Shown: in pieces, positions 1 through 5,578 of the stretch
Numbering within the stretch: the stretch's first letter is position 1
Layout: every line of letters starts with the position of its first letter
Assembly: GCA_002448875.1 (NCBI GenBank)
Contig: DKAS01000124.1
Coordinates: forward strand, 16,283 to 22,131
Length of the DNA stretch: 5,849 nucleotides
Reading direction: 5' to 3'
Source: Proteobacteria bacterium UBA6920
GTDB lineage: Bacteria; Pseudomonadota; Gammaproteobacteria; SG8-11
The notes under the pieces: model-generated
Databases searched by the model: none
What the model saw: only the letters and a program-made list of their open reading frames with translations
Told to the model about the DNA's origin: nothing
Made by a program: the position numbers and the translations under genes

Positions 1-122
1 AAAGCGGAGCGCCACCCCTGCCAAGAAGCGGGCGGGAACACCTTACTTACCACGCACTCAGACCGTGCGTAAACTTCCGCACATCACGGCTTCAGCGCTT
101 AGTGAATTTTTCGCGGAGAACG
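1..122. other. Non-coding 3' flank with nested inverted repeats
   Basis: No convincing gene lies between the window edge and the stop of the DUF4197 gene. The stretch contains ACGCAC at 52-57 and GTGCGT at 65-70, a perfect 6-bp inverted repeat with a 7-nt loop. The segment GTGCG (65-69) can alternatively pair with CGCAC (78-82), and CCGTG (63-67) with CACGG (85-89). On the minus strand the order GCCGT...TGCGGAAG...CGCACGGTCTG resembles, from memory, the conserved hairpin that precedes the reverse-transcriptase gene in many bacterial group II introns. Nothing else of an intron is visible, so this may be a relic or a chance resemblance. No T-tract follows any of the stems, so an intrinsic terminator is not supported. 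Confidence 0.3.
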
Positions 123-893
123 CTAGTTAAATACCTTCTTCAGAATATCCGTGGTGCGCGCCACCGGATCCTTGCGGATGGCGGCTTCCTCCTTGGCCAG
201 TTTGAGAAAAATGCCGTCCAGGGTTTTTTCCGTAACGTAGTTGTTGATATCCGGCATGCTCTCCGCCAGGGAGGGCTGCAGCTTCTGCACGGACTTGGCG
301 ATTTTTTCGTAGGTGGCGGTAACCTCGGTTTTATCCGTGGCTTCCCGCACGATGGGCAGAATGATGGCATACAGCTCTTTTTGCTTGCTGGCGCGAAAAT
401 AGCGCGTCGCTTCATCTTCACTGCCTTTGAAGATTTTCATCGCATCCTCGATGCTCATGTGCTTGATGGCATCGACGAAAATTTCAAAGGTGGACTGCAC
501 CGACTTCTCGGCGGCACGATTCATGGTTTTGACGAATTTATCCACCAGTTTTTTCTGACCGAATTTGAGCAGCAGCTTCTCGACTTTCTGCAGGCTTTCC
601 GGCATCAGGATCCTGACGGCCTCGTCGCTGTAAAAGCCGTCCTGCTTGCCGAGAATATCCAGCGCTTTTCTGGATCCCACCCGCAGCGCCTCCTTCAACC
701 CTTCAATGATTTCATCGGTGGACAGCTTGCCTTTTTGCAGTGACTCGGCGGCGTTCTTGAGTTGATCCATCAAGTCTTTGCCGCCGGCCAGCGCTTGCTG
801 CACCGGTGCGGCATGCAAGACCACGACGATGCAACAGCCGGCCAGCAGGGCGCGCCAGGATGGGGTGAAGGTACCGCGCATGTGGTTCATCAT
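123..893 (-). CDS. DUF4197 family secreted/periplasmic protein
   Basis: The encoded protein of 256 residues matches the DUF4197 family, whose function is unknown. Family features seen are the helical opening with EGLKEALRVGSRKAL (64-78), LGKQDGFY (81-88), IRILMP-like VRILMPESL (93-101), NRAAE (125-129), the DAMKIF(K)G segment (150-157), ATRYF (162-166), and the C-terminal LDGIF...EEAAIRKDPVARTTDILKKVF (225-255). The N-terminus looks like a Sec signal peptide: a short Arg-containing n-region, a hydrophobic stretch at about 15-30 (ALLAGCCIVVVLHAAP), and a probable cleavage after ALA (34-36). The rest is Lys/Glu-rich and helical with no further membrane segment, which suggests a soluble periplasmic protein. 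The frame stays open upstream to 992, but those 33 residues are not family-like. The ATG at 893 (or the adjacent one at 890) places the signal peptide correctly and has a weak purine-rich GGCGGA upstream. The gene follows the IclR gene on the same strand after about 200 bp and is probably transcribed separately. Confidence 0.85.
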   Translation of the reverse strand: MMNHMRGTFTPSWRALLAGCCIVVVLHAAPVQQALAGGKDLMDQLKNAAESLQKGKLSTDEIIEGLKEALRVGSRKALDILGKQDGFYSDEAVRILMPESLQKVEKLLLKFGQKKLVDKFVKTMNRAAEKSVQSTFEIFVDAIKHMSIEDAMKIFKGSEDEATRYFRASKQKELYAIILPIVREATDKTEVTATYEKIAKSVQKLQPSLAESMPDINNYVTEKTLDGIFLKLAKEEAAIRKDPVARTTDILKKVFN

Positions 894-1090
894 AATTGAA
901 TCCGCCGTTTGTCTTGTGGGCCCTGTGCACCCACCGGAACCAGGCTCATCGTACCTGGCAGCGAGTGCCGCCACCGCGGCGAAGCGGGGCATACAACAGC
1001 AACAGCAAGCTATGGATACCAGCGCACCAAGTATCGCCTCAGTTCAACACCGGTTCAACACCCTTCGCCGCCGGTCCCGGTGGCCGCCGC
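894..1090. other. Intergenic region upstream of the DUF4197 gene
   Basis: This roughly 200-bp spacer lies between two minus-strand genes and should contain the DUF4197 promoter. I could not pick a convincing -35/-10 pair on the minus strand. Two small potential hairpins lie in the likely 5' leader: GTGGG (916-920) with CCCAC (930-934), and CCAGG (940-944) with CCTGG (954-958). Each has a 5-bp stem and a 9-nt loop. No T-tract suggests an intrinsic terminator for the IclR gene. A short tandem repeat near 1042-1062 is listed separately. Confidence 0.5.
1042..1062. repeat. Two direct copies of GTTCAACACC, 11-bp period
   Basis: GTTCAACACC occurs at 1042-1051 and again at 1053-1062. The 11-bp period puts the copies on about the same face of the helix, and the junction forms the palindrome ACCGGT (1049-1054). 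It lies just downstream of the IclR stop and about 150 bp upstream of the DUF4197 start. It could be a binding site or a simple duplication; no known operator is recognised. Confidence 0.5.
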
Positions 1091-1849
1091 TCAACCGTGA
1101 TACCCCAGGCGCGCCGACAATCTGCGGCCGGCCTCCTGCACCAGGGGTATCCAGGCCGGGTCGCGGCGTTCGATGGGCGCGGAAATGGACAAGCCCGCCA
1201 CCACCGAACCGCTGGCGTCATGGATCAGGACACCGATGCAGCCCACTCCCAGCTCCGCCTCTTCGTTATCCAGCGCATAACCGTCGCGCAGACCTTGCTC
1301 GATTTCCTGCACCAGCGCCGCCGGCGAGCTCAGCGTGTTGTCGGTAAAGCGCGGTAGACCGGTGCGCTGGGCGTACGCGGACCAGGCGGCTGCGCCCAGG
1401 CGCCCCAGCATCAGCTTGCCCACCGCGGTGACATGCAGCGGTGCCCGGCTGCCGACCACCTGCTCGACGCGAATGGCGCGCCGTCCAATGGCACGATCCA
1501 CGTAAACGACTTCGTCATGTTCACGCACGGTGAGATTGACGGTTTCCTGCACCTGGTCGCGCAGCCACTCCATGACCGGACGGGCTTCGACCCGCACGTC
1601 CATGCGGCTGCGCACCCGCTCGCCCCAGGTCAGCAAGCGGGTGCCGAGGCGATAATTTCCCTGAGTGTCCTTGTCGACCAGGCCATGCACGGTCAACGCT
1701 CCCAGAATGCGGAACGCGGTGGAGGCATGCAGCCCGCTGTCGGCGGCCAGAATTTTCAAACTGGCGCTATCGTCATTTTGCGCCAGCGCCTGCAGCAACC
1801 CGACGGCGCGATCAATTACCTGTATTGAACTGTGGTTGTCGTTTTTCAT
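1091..1849 (-). CDS. IclR-family transcriptional regulator
   Basis: The 252-residue protein has the full IclR architecture and length. An N-terminal winged helix-turn-helix covers about residues 8-70: IQVIDRAVGLLQAL at 9-22, recognition-helix region LHASTAFRILGAL at 40-52, and the wing GNYRLGTRLL at 64-73. A GAF-like effector domain follows at about 85-250, with VNLTVRE (104-110), VYVDR (115-119), the LHVTAVGKLMLG segment (138-149) and the family signature GVGCIGVLIHD...VVAGLSISAP (201-225), including Cys204. IclR-family proteins bind small metabolites, and several (IclR, AllR) respond to glyoxylate or related acids. That fits the glcF-containing operon transcribed divergently from it, whose regulator it most likely is; whether it represses or activates cannot be read from sequence. 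The ATG at 1849 has no Shine-Dalgarno upstream but a -10-like hexamer 7 nt before it, so translation may start on a leaderless mRNA. The specific effector is unknown. Confidence 0.93.
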   Translation of the reverse strand: MKNDNHSSIQVIDRAVGLLQALAQNDDSASLKILAADSGLHASTAFRILGALTVHGLVDKDTQGNYRLGTRLLTWGERVRSRMDVRVEARPVMEWLRDQVQETVNLTVREHDEVVYVDRAIGRRAIRVEQVVGSRAPLHVTAVGKLMLGRLGAAAWSAYAQRTGLPRFTDNTLSSPAALVQEIEQGLRDGYALDNEEAELGVGCIGVLIHDASGSVVAGLSISAPIERRDPAWIPLVQEAGRRLSARLGYHG

Positions 1850-1885
1850 ATTTCACATTATGAAATTGATTGTGTATTGTGAAAT
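1850..1885. promoter_or_regulatory. Probable IclR-type operator, two tandem half-site pairs
   Basis: A cluster of TTTCA/TGAAA half-sites lies directly upstream of the IclR start. ATTTCA (1850-1855) and TGAAAT (1861-1866) form a perfect 6-bp inverted repeat around CATTA. A second, degenerate copy of the same 17-bp motif sits at 1869-1885 (ATTGTG, TATTG, TGAAAT), 19 bp downstream, with 12 of 17 positions identical by my count. The outermost arms ATTTCACA (1850-1857) and TGTGAAAT (1878-1885) form a perfect 8-bp inverted repeat. IclR-family operators are typically AT-rich palindromes with GAAA/TTTC arms, in one or two copies. The location in the divergent spacer suggests control of both directions by the adjacent regulator. 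Confidence 0.6.
1857..1883 (-). promoter_or_regulatory. Candidate promoter of the IclR gene
   Basis: On the minus strand a -10-like CATAAT (1862-1857, 5 of 6 to TATAAT) is preceded after 15 bp by TTCACA (1883-1878, 5 of 6 to TTGACA). The spacer is shorter than the usual 17 bp. Only 7 nt separate the -10 hexamer from the ATG, so transcription would start at or next to the start codon. Both hexamers lie inside the operator-like repeats, which suggests autoregulation. Confidence 0.45.
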
Positions 1886-1891
1886 GATAAT
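1886..1891 (+). promoter_or_regulatory. Candidate -10 element of the ThDP-kinase-glcF operon
   Basis: GATAAT matches the sigma70 -10 consensus at 5 of 6 positions and directly follows the last TGAAAT half-site. No good -35 is found at 16-18 bp (TTGATT at 1866-1871 is only 14 bp away), so the promoter may be weak or activator-dependent. Initiation a few bases downstream would give a leader of about 100 nt before the ATG at 1996. Confidence 0.35.
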
Positions 1892-1924
1892 CCTTGCCGT
1901 AATCTATGACAAGTACCCGACTAC

Positions 1925-1989
1925 GGAGCTCTGTTTTTGGTCCCCCCTGTCAGGCGGACTCAAAAGCGCTCCCAACCTATCATTGGAGC
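1925..1989 (+). promoter_or_regulatory. Potential two-state mRNA leader controlling the SD
   Basis: GCTCC (1968-1972) can pair with GGAGC (1985-1989), which contains the Shine-Dalgarno of the ThDP gene. Two further A-T pairs (1974-1975 with 1983-1984) are possible past a bulged C, leaving a 7-nt loop. The same GCTCC can instead pair with an identical GGAGC at 1925-1929. That alternative is backed by an imperfect hairpin between them: 1934-1937 with 1962-1965, 1939-1943 with 1956-1960, and 1945-1946 with 1953-1954. The first fold hides the ribosome site and the second frees it. It matches no riboswitch class I recognise; the pairing was found by eye, with no folding energies. Confidence 0.35.
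1985..1988 (+). promoter_or_regulatory. Shine-Dalgarno GGAG deciding the ATG at 1996
   Basis: GGAG lies 7 nt before the ATG at 1996, an ideal spacing. The frame is open back to an ATG at 1906, but that codon has no purine-rich site and its 30 extra residues look like translated leader sequence. The start at 1996 is therefore preferred. Confidence 0.8.
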
Positions 1990-1995
1990 TTGATC

Positions 1996-4206
1996 ATGGC
2001 GCAGCACGACCCCCAAATACCGTCATTTTGCGAAGGTATTCAATACTTTGGCCCGAACTGGCCCGAGTTTTCCCGATTGGGCGACCAACCCGCCATCGCC
2101 GAGGGCGAACGCGCGGTGGCCAAACCCGGTTCCCGCCAGGCCGTGTACCAGACCTTATTAATGGCCGATGCCCTGCGCTATCTGACCCTGCAGGTGACCG
2201 GCGCCAAAGCTTCGGGGCACCCCGGCGGATTTGCCTCCAGTGCCGAGGCCTACGCGGCCCTGGTGATGCTGGGCCACACCAACATCGTCACCGAAGTCGG
2301 CCACCACGCGCCGGGCTTCTATTCCGCCATGTTCCTGGATACTTCCCTGGAGGCCATGGGCATCAGCACGGTGGCGCAGATGCGCGAGCGCTTTCGCGAA
2401 CGTCACGGCCTGCTCGGCCACCTGTCGGGCGCCGTCCCCGGCATCCTGGCACCGGCGGGTCCGCTGGGCCAAGGTCAGCATTTCGCCATGGCCGGCGCTC
2501 TGCTGCACCGCCAGACCCTGTTCCCCTTCACCCTGGGGGACGGCGGCATGGGCGAGCCCTACATCCTGTCCGCCATGCAGCATTTCAATGTCGCCTACCC
2601 GGAGGTCACCAACTTCCTGCCGGTGCTGATCTGGAACGGTTACAGCCAGGAACACCACTCCATGGTGTCGCGCATGAGCAATGAAGCCATGATCGCCTAT
2701 TGGCAGGGGCATGGTTTCAAGAAAGTGGTGCTGGTCGACGCCAAGGACTTCGACGACGGCGCGCAGCCGGGCGCTTACGTGGATAGCAGTTACTTCGGCC
2801 TGGAGGCCCGCCTGGAATTCACCCGCGCGGTGCTCGAAGGTATGGACGAGGCGGCACGCGCCGCTCTGCAAGGCAAACTGACCTGCTTCATCATCAAGCA
2901 GCTCAAGGGCAGCGGCGTGCATACCGTCGGCTCCAAGTCCCATAACCTGTATCCTGCCGACACCCTCGACAAGCCGCATATCATCGAAGGCCTGCAGCGG
3001 CGCGCCCTGTCACCGGCGGCCTGGCAGCTGGTGCGCAGCAATTTCGTGCGTGCCGGTGGCGGTCCGGCGGTCAAGACCTCGGTCACCGAATCAGTGTTGG
3101 CGCTGCCGGCCCTGGGCACCTTGCCATGCACCGATTTCGCGATCGGCGACAAACAGGTGCCCTCCACCGCCATGGGCAGCCTGGTGGGCGCGGTGGGACG
3201 CGCGGATGCGCGCTTCATCGTCACCAACGCCGACGGCAACGAAGCTTCGGGTATGAAAAATATCAATGAGGCGCTGAAGATCCGTCACCCGACGGAAGAC
3301 GCCCTGTATCACCAAGCGCCCGGCGGCCAGGTGTACGAACCGCTGAACGAAGACGCCTGCGCGGGCCTGGCGGCGGGACTGGCGCTGTTCGGCGCCCGCT
3401 CCCTGTGGCTGTCCTATGAAAGTTTCGCCATCAACGGCTGGCCTATTTTCCAGACCGTGACCCAGGCGATGGCCGAGCTGCGGCGCAAAACGCCGTCCGC
3501 CCTGTGCATGTTCACCGCCGGCGCCCTGGAACAGGGGCGCAATGGCTGGACCCACCAGCGGCCGGAGATCGAAAACTATCTGGCGGCACAAATGCGTAAC
3601 GGCAACGTCTACCCCCTCTTCCCCTGCGACGCCAACGCCATCCAGGCGGCGTTCGAATGGGGCATCAACAGCAGCAACAAGGGCGTGGCCATCATCGCCT
3701 CCAAGAGCGCGTTGCCGGTTTATCTGTCGCTGGCCGACGCGCGTCGCGGCCTGGAAGATGGCGCCGCCGTACTGTATCAAAGCGCCGGTGCCGGTAAAGG
3801 CTGGGTGGTGCTCGCCGCCGCGGGCGACATGGTGCTGCTGCCCGTCTTCGACGCGAAAACGCGTCTGGAGGCCCTGGGTTACGGCGTGCGTATCGTCAGC
3901 GTAATGAATCCGCGGCGCCTTTACCGCCCCGGCGACGTGTCCTGGGATACGGTGGCGCAACCCGACAACCGCTTCCTGGACGACGACAGCTTCAATGCCA
4001 TGTTCGACGCTGACGCCCTGCTGGCCATCAGCGGCGGCCCCAGCGCCACCCTGGAGCCGGTGCTGTTGCGCACCCGCGCCGCCCGGCGTGACACGGTATG
4101 CTGGAAGCGCGGCGAAACAACGGCCTCGCCCGACGAGATCATGGCGTTCAATGGCATCACCGGTCAGGCCATGGCCGAGCGCGTCAACGCGCTGCTGGCG
4201 CGCTGA
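1996..4206 (+). CDS. ThDP-dependent phosphoketolase/transketolase-superfamily enzyme
   Basis: The 736-residue protein is a thiamine-diphosphate enzyme that should cleave or transfer a two-carbon ketol unit in the cytoplasm; its substrate is not known. The N-terminal half has transketolase-like KASGHPGG (71-78), GHHAPGFYS (102-110) and PAGPLGQG (153-160), then the ThDP/metal motif starting GDGGMGEP (181-188). It continues phosphoketolase-like with LPVLIWNGY (208-216), MSNEAMIAYWQGHGF (227-241) and the HTVGSKSHNL segment (309-318). The C-terminal half is closer to phosphoketolases: EPLNEDACAG (448-457, with Glu452 a candidate cofactor-activating glutamate), YESF (474-477), NGWTHQRPE (516-524, matching NGFSHQDPG), PCDAN (543-547) and ASKSALPVYLS (568-578). 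Canonical phosphoketolases are about 790-830 residues, so this one is somewhat short but shows no truncation. It begins an operon 25 bp ahead of a DUF1537 kinase and is divergent from an IclR regulator. Automated names such as transketolase or xylulose-5-phosphate phosphoketolase would both overstate what is known. Confidence 0.85.
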   Translation: MAQHDPQIPSFCEGIQYFGPNWPEFSRLGDQPAIAEGERAVAKPGSRQAVYQTLLMADALRYLTLQVTGAKASGHPGGFASSAEAYAALVMLGHTNIVTEVGHHAPGFYSAMFLDTSLEAMGISTVAQMRERFRERHGLLGHLSGAVPGILAPAGPLGQGQHFAMAGALLHRQTLFPFTLGDGGMGEPYILSAMQHFNVAYPEVTNFLPVLIWNGYSQEHHSMVSRMSNEAMIAYWQGHGFKKVVLVDAKDFDDGAQPGAYVDSSYFGLEARLEFTRAVLEGMDEAARAALQGKLTCFIIKQLKGSGVHTVGSKSHNLYPADTLDKPHIIEGLQRRALSPAAWQLVRSNFVRAGGGPAVKTSVTESVLALPALGTLPCTDFAIGDKQVPSTAMGSLVGAVGRADARFIVTNADGNEASGMKNINEALKIRHPTEDALYHQAPGGQVYEPLNEDACAGLAAGLALFGARSLWLSYESFAINGWPIFQTVTQAMAELRRKTPSALCMFTAGALEQGRNGWTHQRPEIENYLAAQMRNGNVYPLFPCDANAIQAAFEWGINSSNKGVAIIASKSALPVYLSLADARRGLEDGAAVLYQSAGAGKGWVVLAAAGDMVLLPVFDAKTRLEALGYGVRIVSVMNPRRLYRPGDVSWDTVAQPDNRFLDDDSFNAMFDADALLAISGGPSATLEPVLLRTRAARRDTVCWKRGETTASPDEIMAFNGITGQAMAERVNALLAR

Positions 4207-4231
4207 GCGCCGTGTCTCCCGGTAACCGACC

Positions 4232-5572
4232 ATGACCCAAACCAAAATCGTGGTGCTGGACGATGATCCCACGGGGTCGCAGACGGTACACAGCTGCCTG
4301 CTGCTGACGCAGTGGGACGCGGCGACGCTCACCGCGGCGCTGCTGGACAGTGCGCCCTTGTTTTTCGTGCTCACCAATACCCGGGCCATGAACGCCGGGC
4401 AGGCGGCGCAAACCACCCGTGAGGTATGTCGCAACCTGCGCCGGGCGCTGCTGGATCTGGCCGCCACCGGCGTTATCATCAACCCCTTGCTGGTGAGCCG
4501 CTCCGATTCGACGCTGCGCGGCCACTACCCGGTGGAAACCGATGTCATCGCCGCCGAGCTGGGGCCGTTCGACGCGCATTTTCTGGTGCCCGCCTTCTTC
4601 GAAGGCGGACGCACCACGCGCGACAGCGTGCATTACCTGCGGGTTAACGGCGTCGATGTGCCGGTGCACGAAACCGAATTCGCGCGCGACTCCGTGTTTG
4701 CCTACCACCACAGCTACCTGCCGGACTACGTCGCGGAAAAAACCGCTGGCAGGATTACCGCCGCTCAAGTCGAACGCATCACCCGCGACCAGCTGCGCGC
4801 GCCGGCGCTGGGCACGCGCCTGGAGGCTTTGCGGGACAACGTCTGCTGCGTGGTGGACGGTGAAACCCAGACGGATCTGGATCGCTTTGCCGGCGCACTG
4901 CTGGCCGGGGCGCAACAGGGCCGCCGCTATCTGCTGCGCAGCGCCGCCAGCCTGCTGACCTCCCTGGCGCGCCTGCCGCCGCAACCGGTGGCCGCCACGG
5001 CGATGCGCGCCTACACCCGCGACGGCCGACCCGGGGCGGTGATCGTCGGCTCTCATGTGAACAAAACCACGCTGCAGCTGACCCAACTGCTGCGCCAGCC
5101 GGGTATTACCGGTTGCGAAATCGACGTCGACGGCATCGCCGCCCAGCGGGAACAACTGCTGCAGAACTGTCTGCAATTTGCCTCCCGGGCGCACGCCAAC
5201 GGGCAAACACCGGTTTTTTTTACCAGCCGCACCGAAAAGGTTTTCGCCGATCAGTACAGCCGCCTGCAATTCGGCATGCAGGTGTCCGCCTTCCTCATGG
5301 ACATCGTCGCCAGGCTGCCCGTAACTCTTGGCTTTCTCATCAGCAAGGGTGGTATCACCTCCAACGATGTGCTCAGCACCGGGTTGACCCTGCAACAGGC
5401 GCGGGTGCTCGGACAGGTGCTGGCGGGATGTTCTGTGGTACGATGTCCCGACGACCACCCCCGGTATCCGCAGTTGCCAGTAGTTATCTTCCCGGGCAAT
5501 GTCGGTGACGACAACGCACTGGCCACGGTCTATTGCCGACTGTCCGGGCAATGCGACGACACCACGTGCTAG
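4232..5572 (+). CDS. DUF1537 four-carbon acid sugar kinase family protein
   Basis: The 446-residue protein belongs to the DUF1537 (OtnK/DtnK-like) kinases, ATP-dependent enzymes that phosphorylate C4 sugar acids or their 3-oxo derivatives. The N-terminal sugar-acid domain shows DDDPTGSQTV (10-19), TNTRA (48-52), SRSDSTLRGHYPVE (89-102), PAFFEGGRTT (120-129) and ETEFARDSVF (147-156). The C-terminal nucleotide domain shows GSHVNKTTLQL (273-283), SKGGITSNDVL (371-381) and FPGNVGDDNAL (420-430). SKGGITSND replaces the GGETS-type loop I associate with OtnK, so it belongs to a separate subgroup and the exact substrate should not be transferred. The ATG at 4232 follows a weak GGTAA (4221-4225). The 25-bp gap to the ThDP gene and 6-bp gap to glcF indicate one operon. 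Older databases call such proteins Hrp-dependent type III effectors, which is misleading here. A T8 run at 5214-5221 lies inside the gene. Confidence 0.9.
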   Translation: MTQTKIVVLDDDPTGSQTVHSCLLLTQWDAATLTAALLDSAPLFFVLTNTRAMNAGQAAQTTREVCRNLRRALLDLAATGVIINPLLVSRSDSTLRGHYPVETDVIAAELGPFDAHFLVPAFFEGGRTTRDSVHYLRVNGVDVPVHETEFARDSVFAYHHSYLPDYVAEKTAGRITAAQVERITRDQLRAPALGTRLEALRDNVCCVVDGETQTDLDRFAGALLAGAQQGRRYLLRSAASLLTSLARLPPQPVAATAMRAYTRDGRPGAVIVGSHVNKTTLQLTQLLRQPGITGCEIDVDGIAAQREQLLQNCLQFASRAHANGQTPVFFTSRTEKVFADQYSRLQFGMQVSAFLMDIVARLPVTLGFLISKGGITSNDVLSTGLTLQQARVLGQVLAGCSVVRCPDDHPRYPQLPVVIFPGNVGDDNALATVYCRLSGQCDDTTC

Positions 5573-5578
5573 ACTAGA

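Noticed and set aside
831..845. LLAGC lipobox in the DUF4197 signal peptide
   Set aside because: The cysteine lies before most of the hydrophobic stretch rather than at its end, so lipoprotein processing there is unlikely; ALA at residues 34-36 is a better cleavage site.
894..992. Extended N-terminus of the DUF4197 protein
   Set aside because: The frame is open to 992, but the extra residues would bury the signal peptide and are not family-like.
1906..1995. Upstream ATG for the ThDP enzyme
   Set aside because: There is no ribosome site before 1906, whereas GGAG sits 7 nt before the ATG at 1996; the intervening bases also form potential leader structure.
1665..2684. A 339-codon plus-strand frame crossing the IclR gene, the spacer and the ThDP gene
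   Set aside because: It crosses the divergent promoter region and is out of frame with both well-supported genes; the product is Arg/Pro-rich with no family resemblance.
4197..4211. Hairpin GGCGC-GCTGA-GCGCC across the stop codon of the ThDP gene as a terminator
   Set aside because: The stem is only 5 bp and no T-tract follows; the kinase starts 25 bp after the stop and is evidently co-transcribed.
3091..4482. A 463-codon minus-strand open frame antisense to the ThDP enzyme and kinase
   Set aside because: It has biased low-complexity composition and no motif. It is explained by the codon bias of the opposite strand.
4232..5572. Type III secretion effector annotation for the DUF1537 protein
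   Set aside because: This is a legacy database name; the protein shows the kinase motifs of the DUF1537 family, and no secretion genes are nearby.
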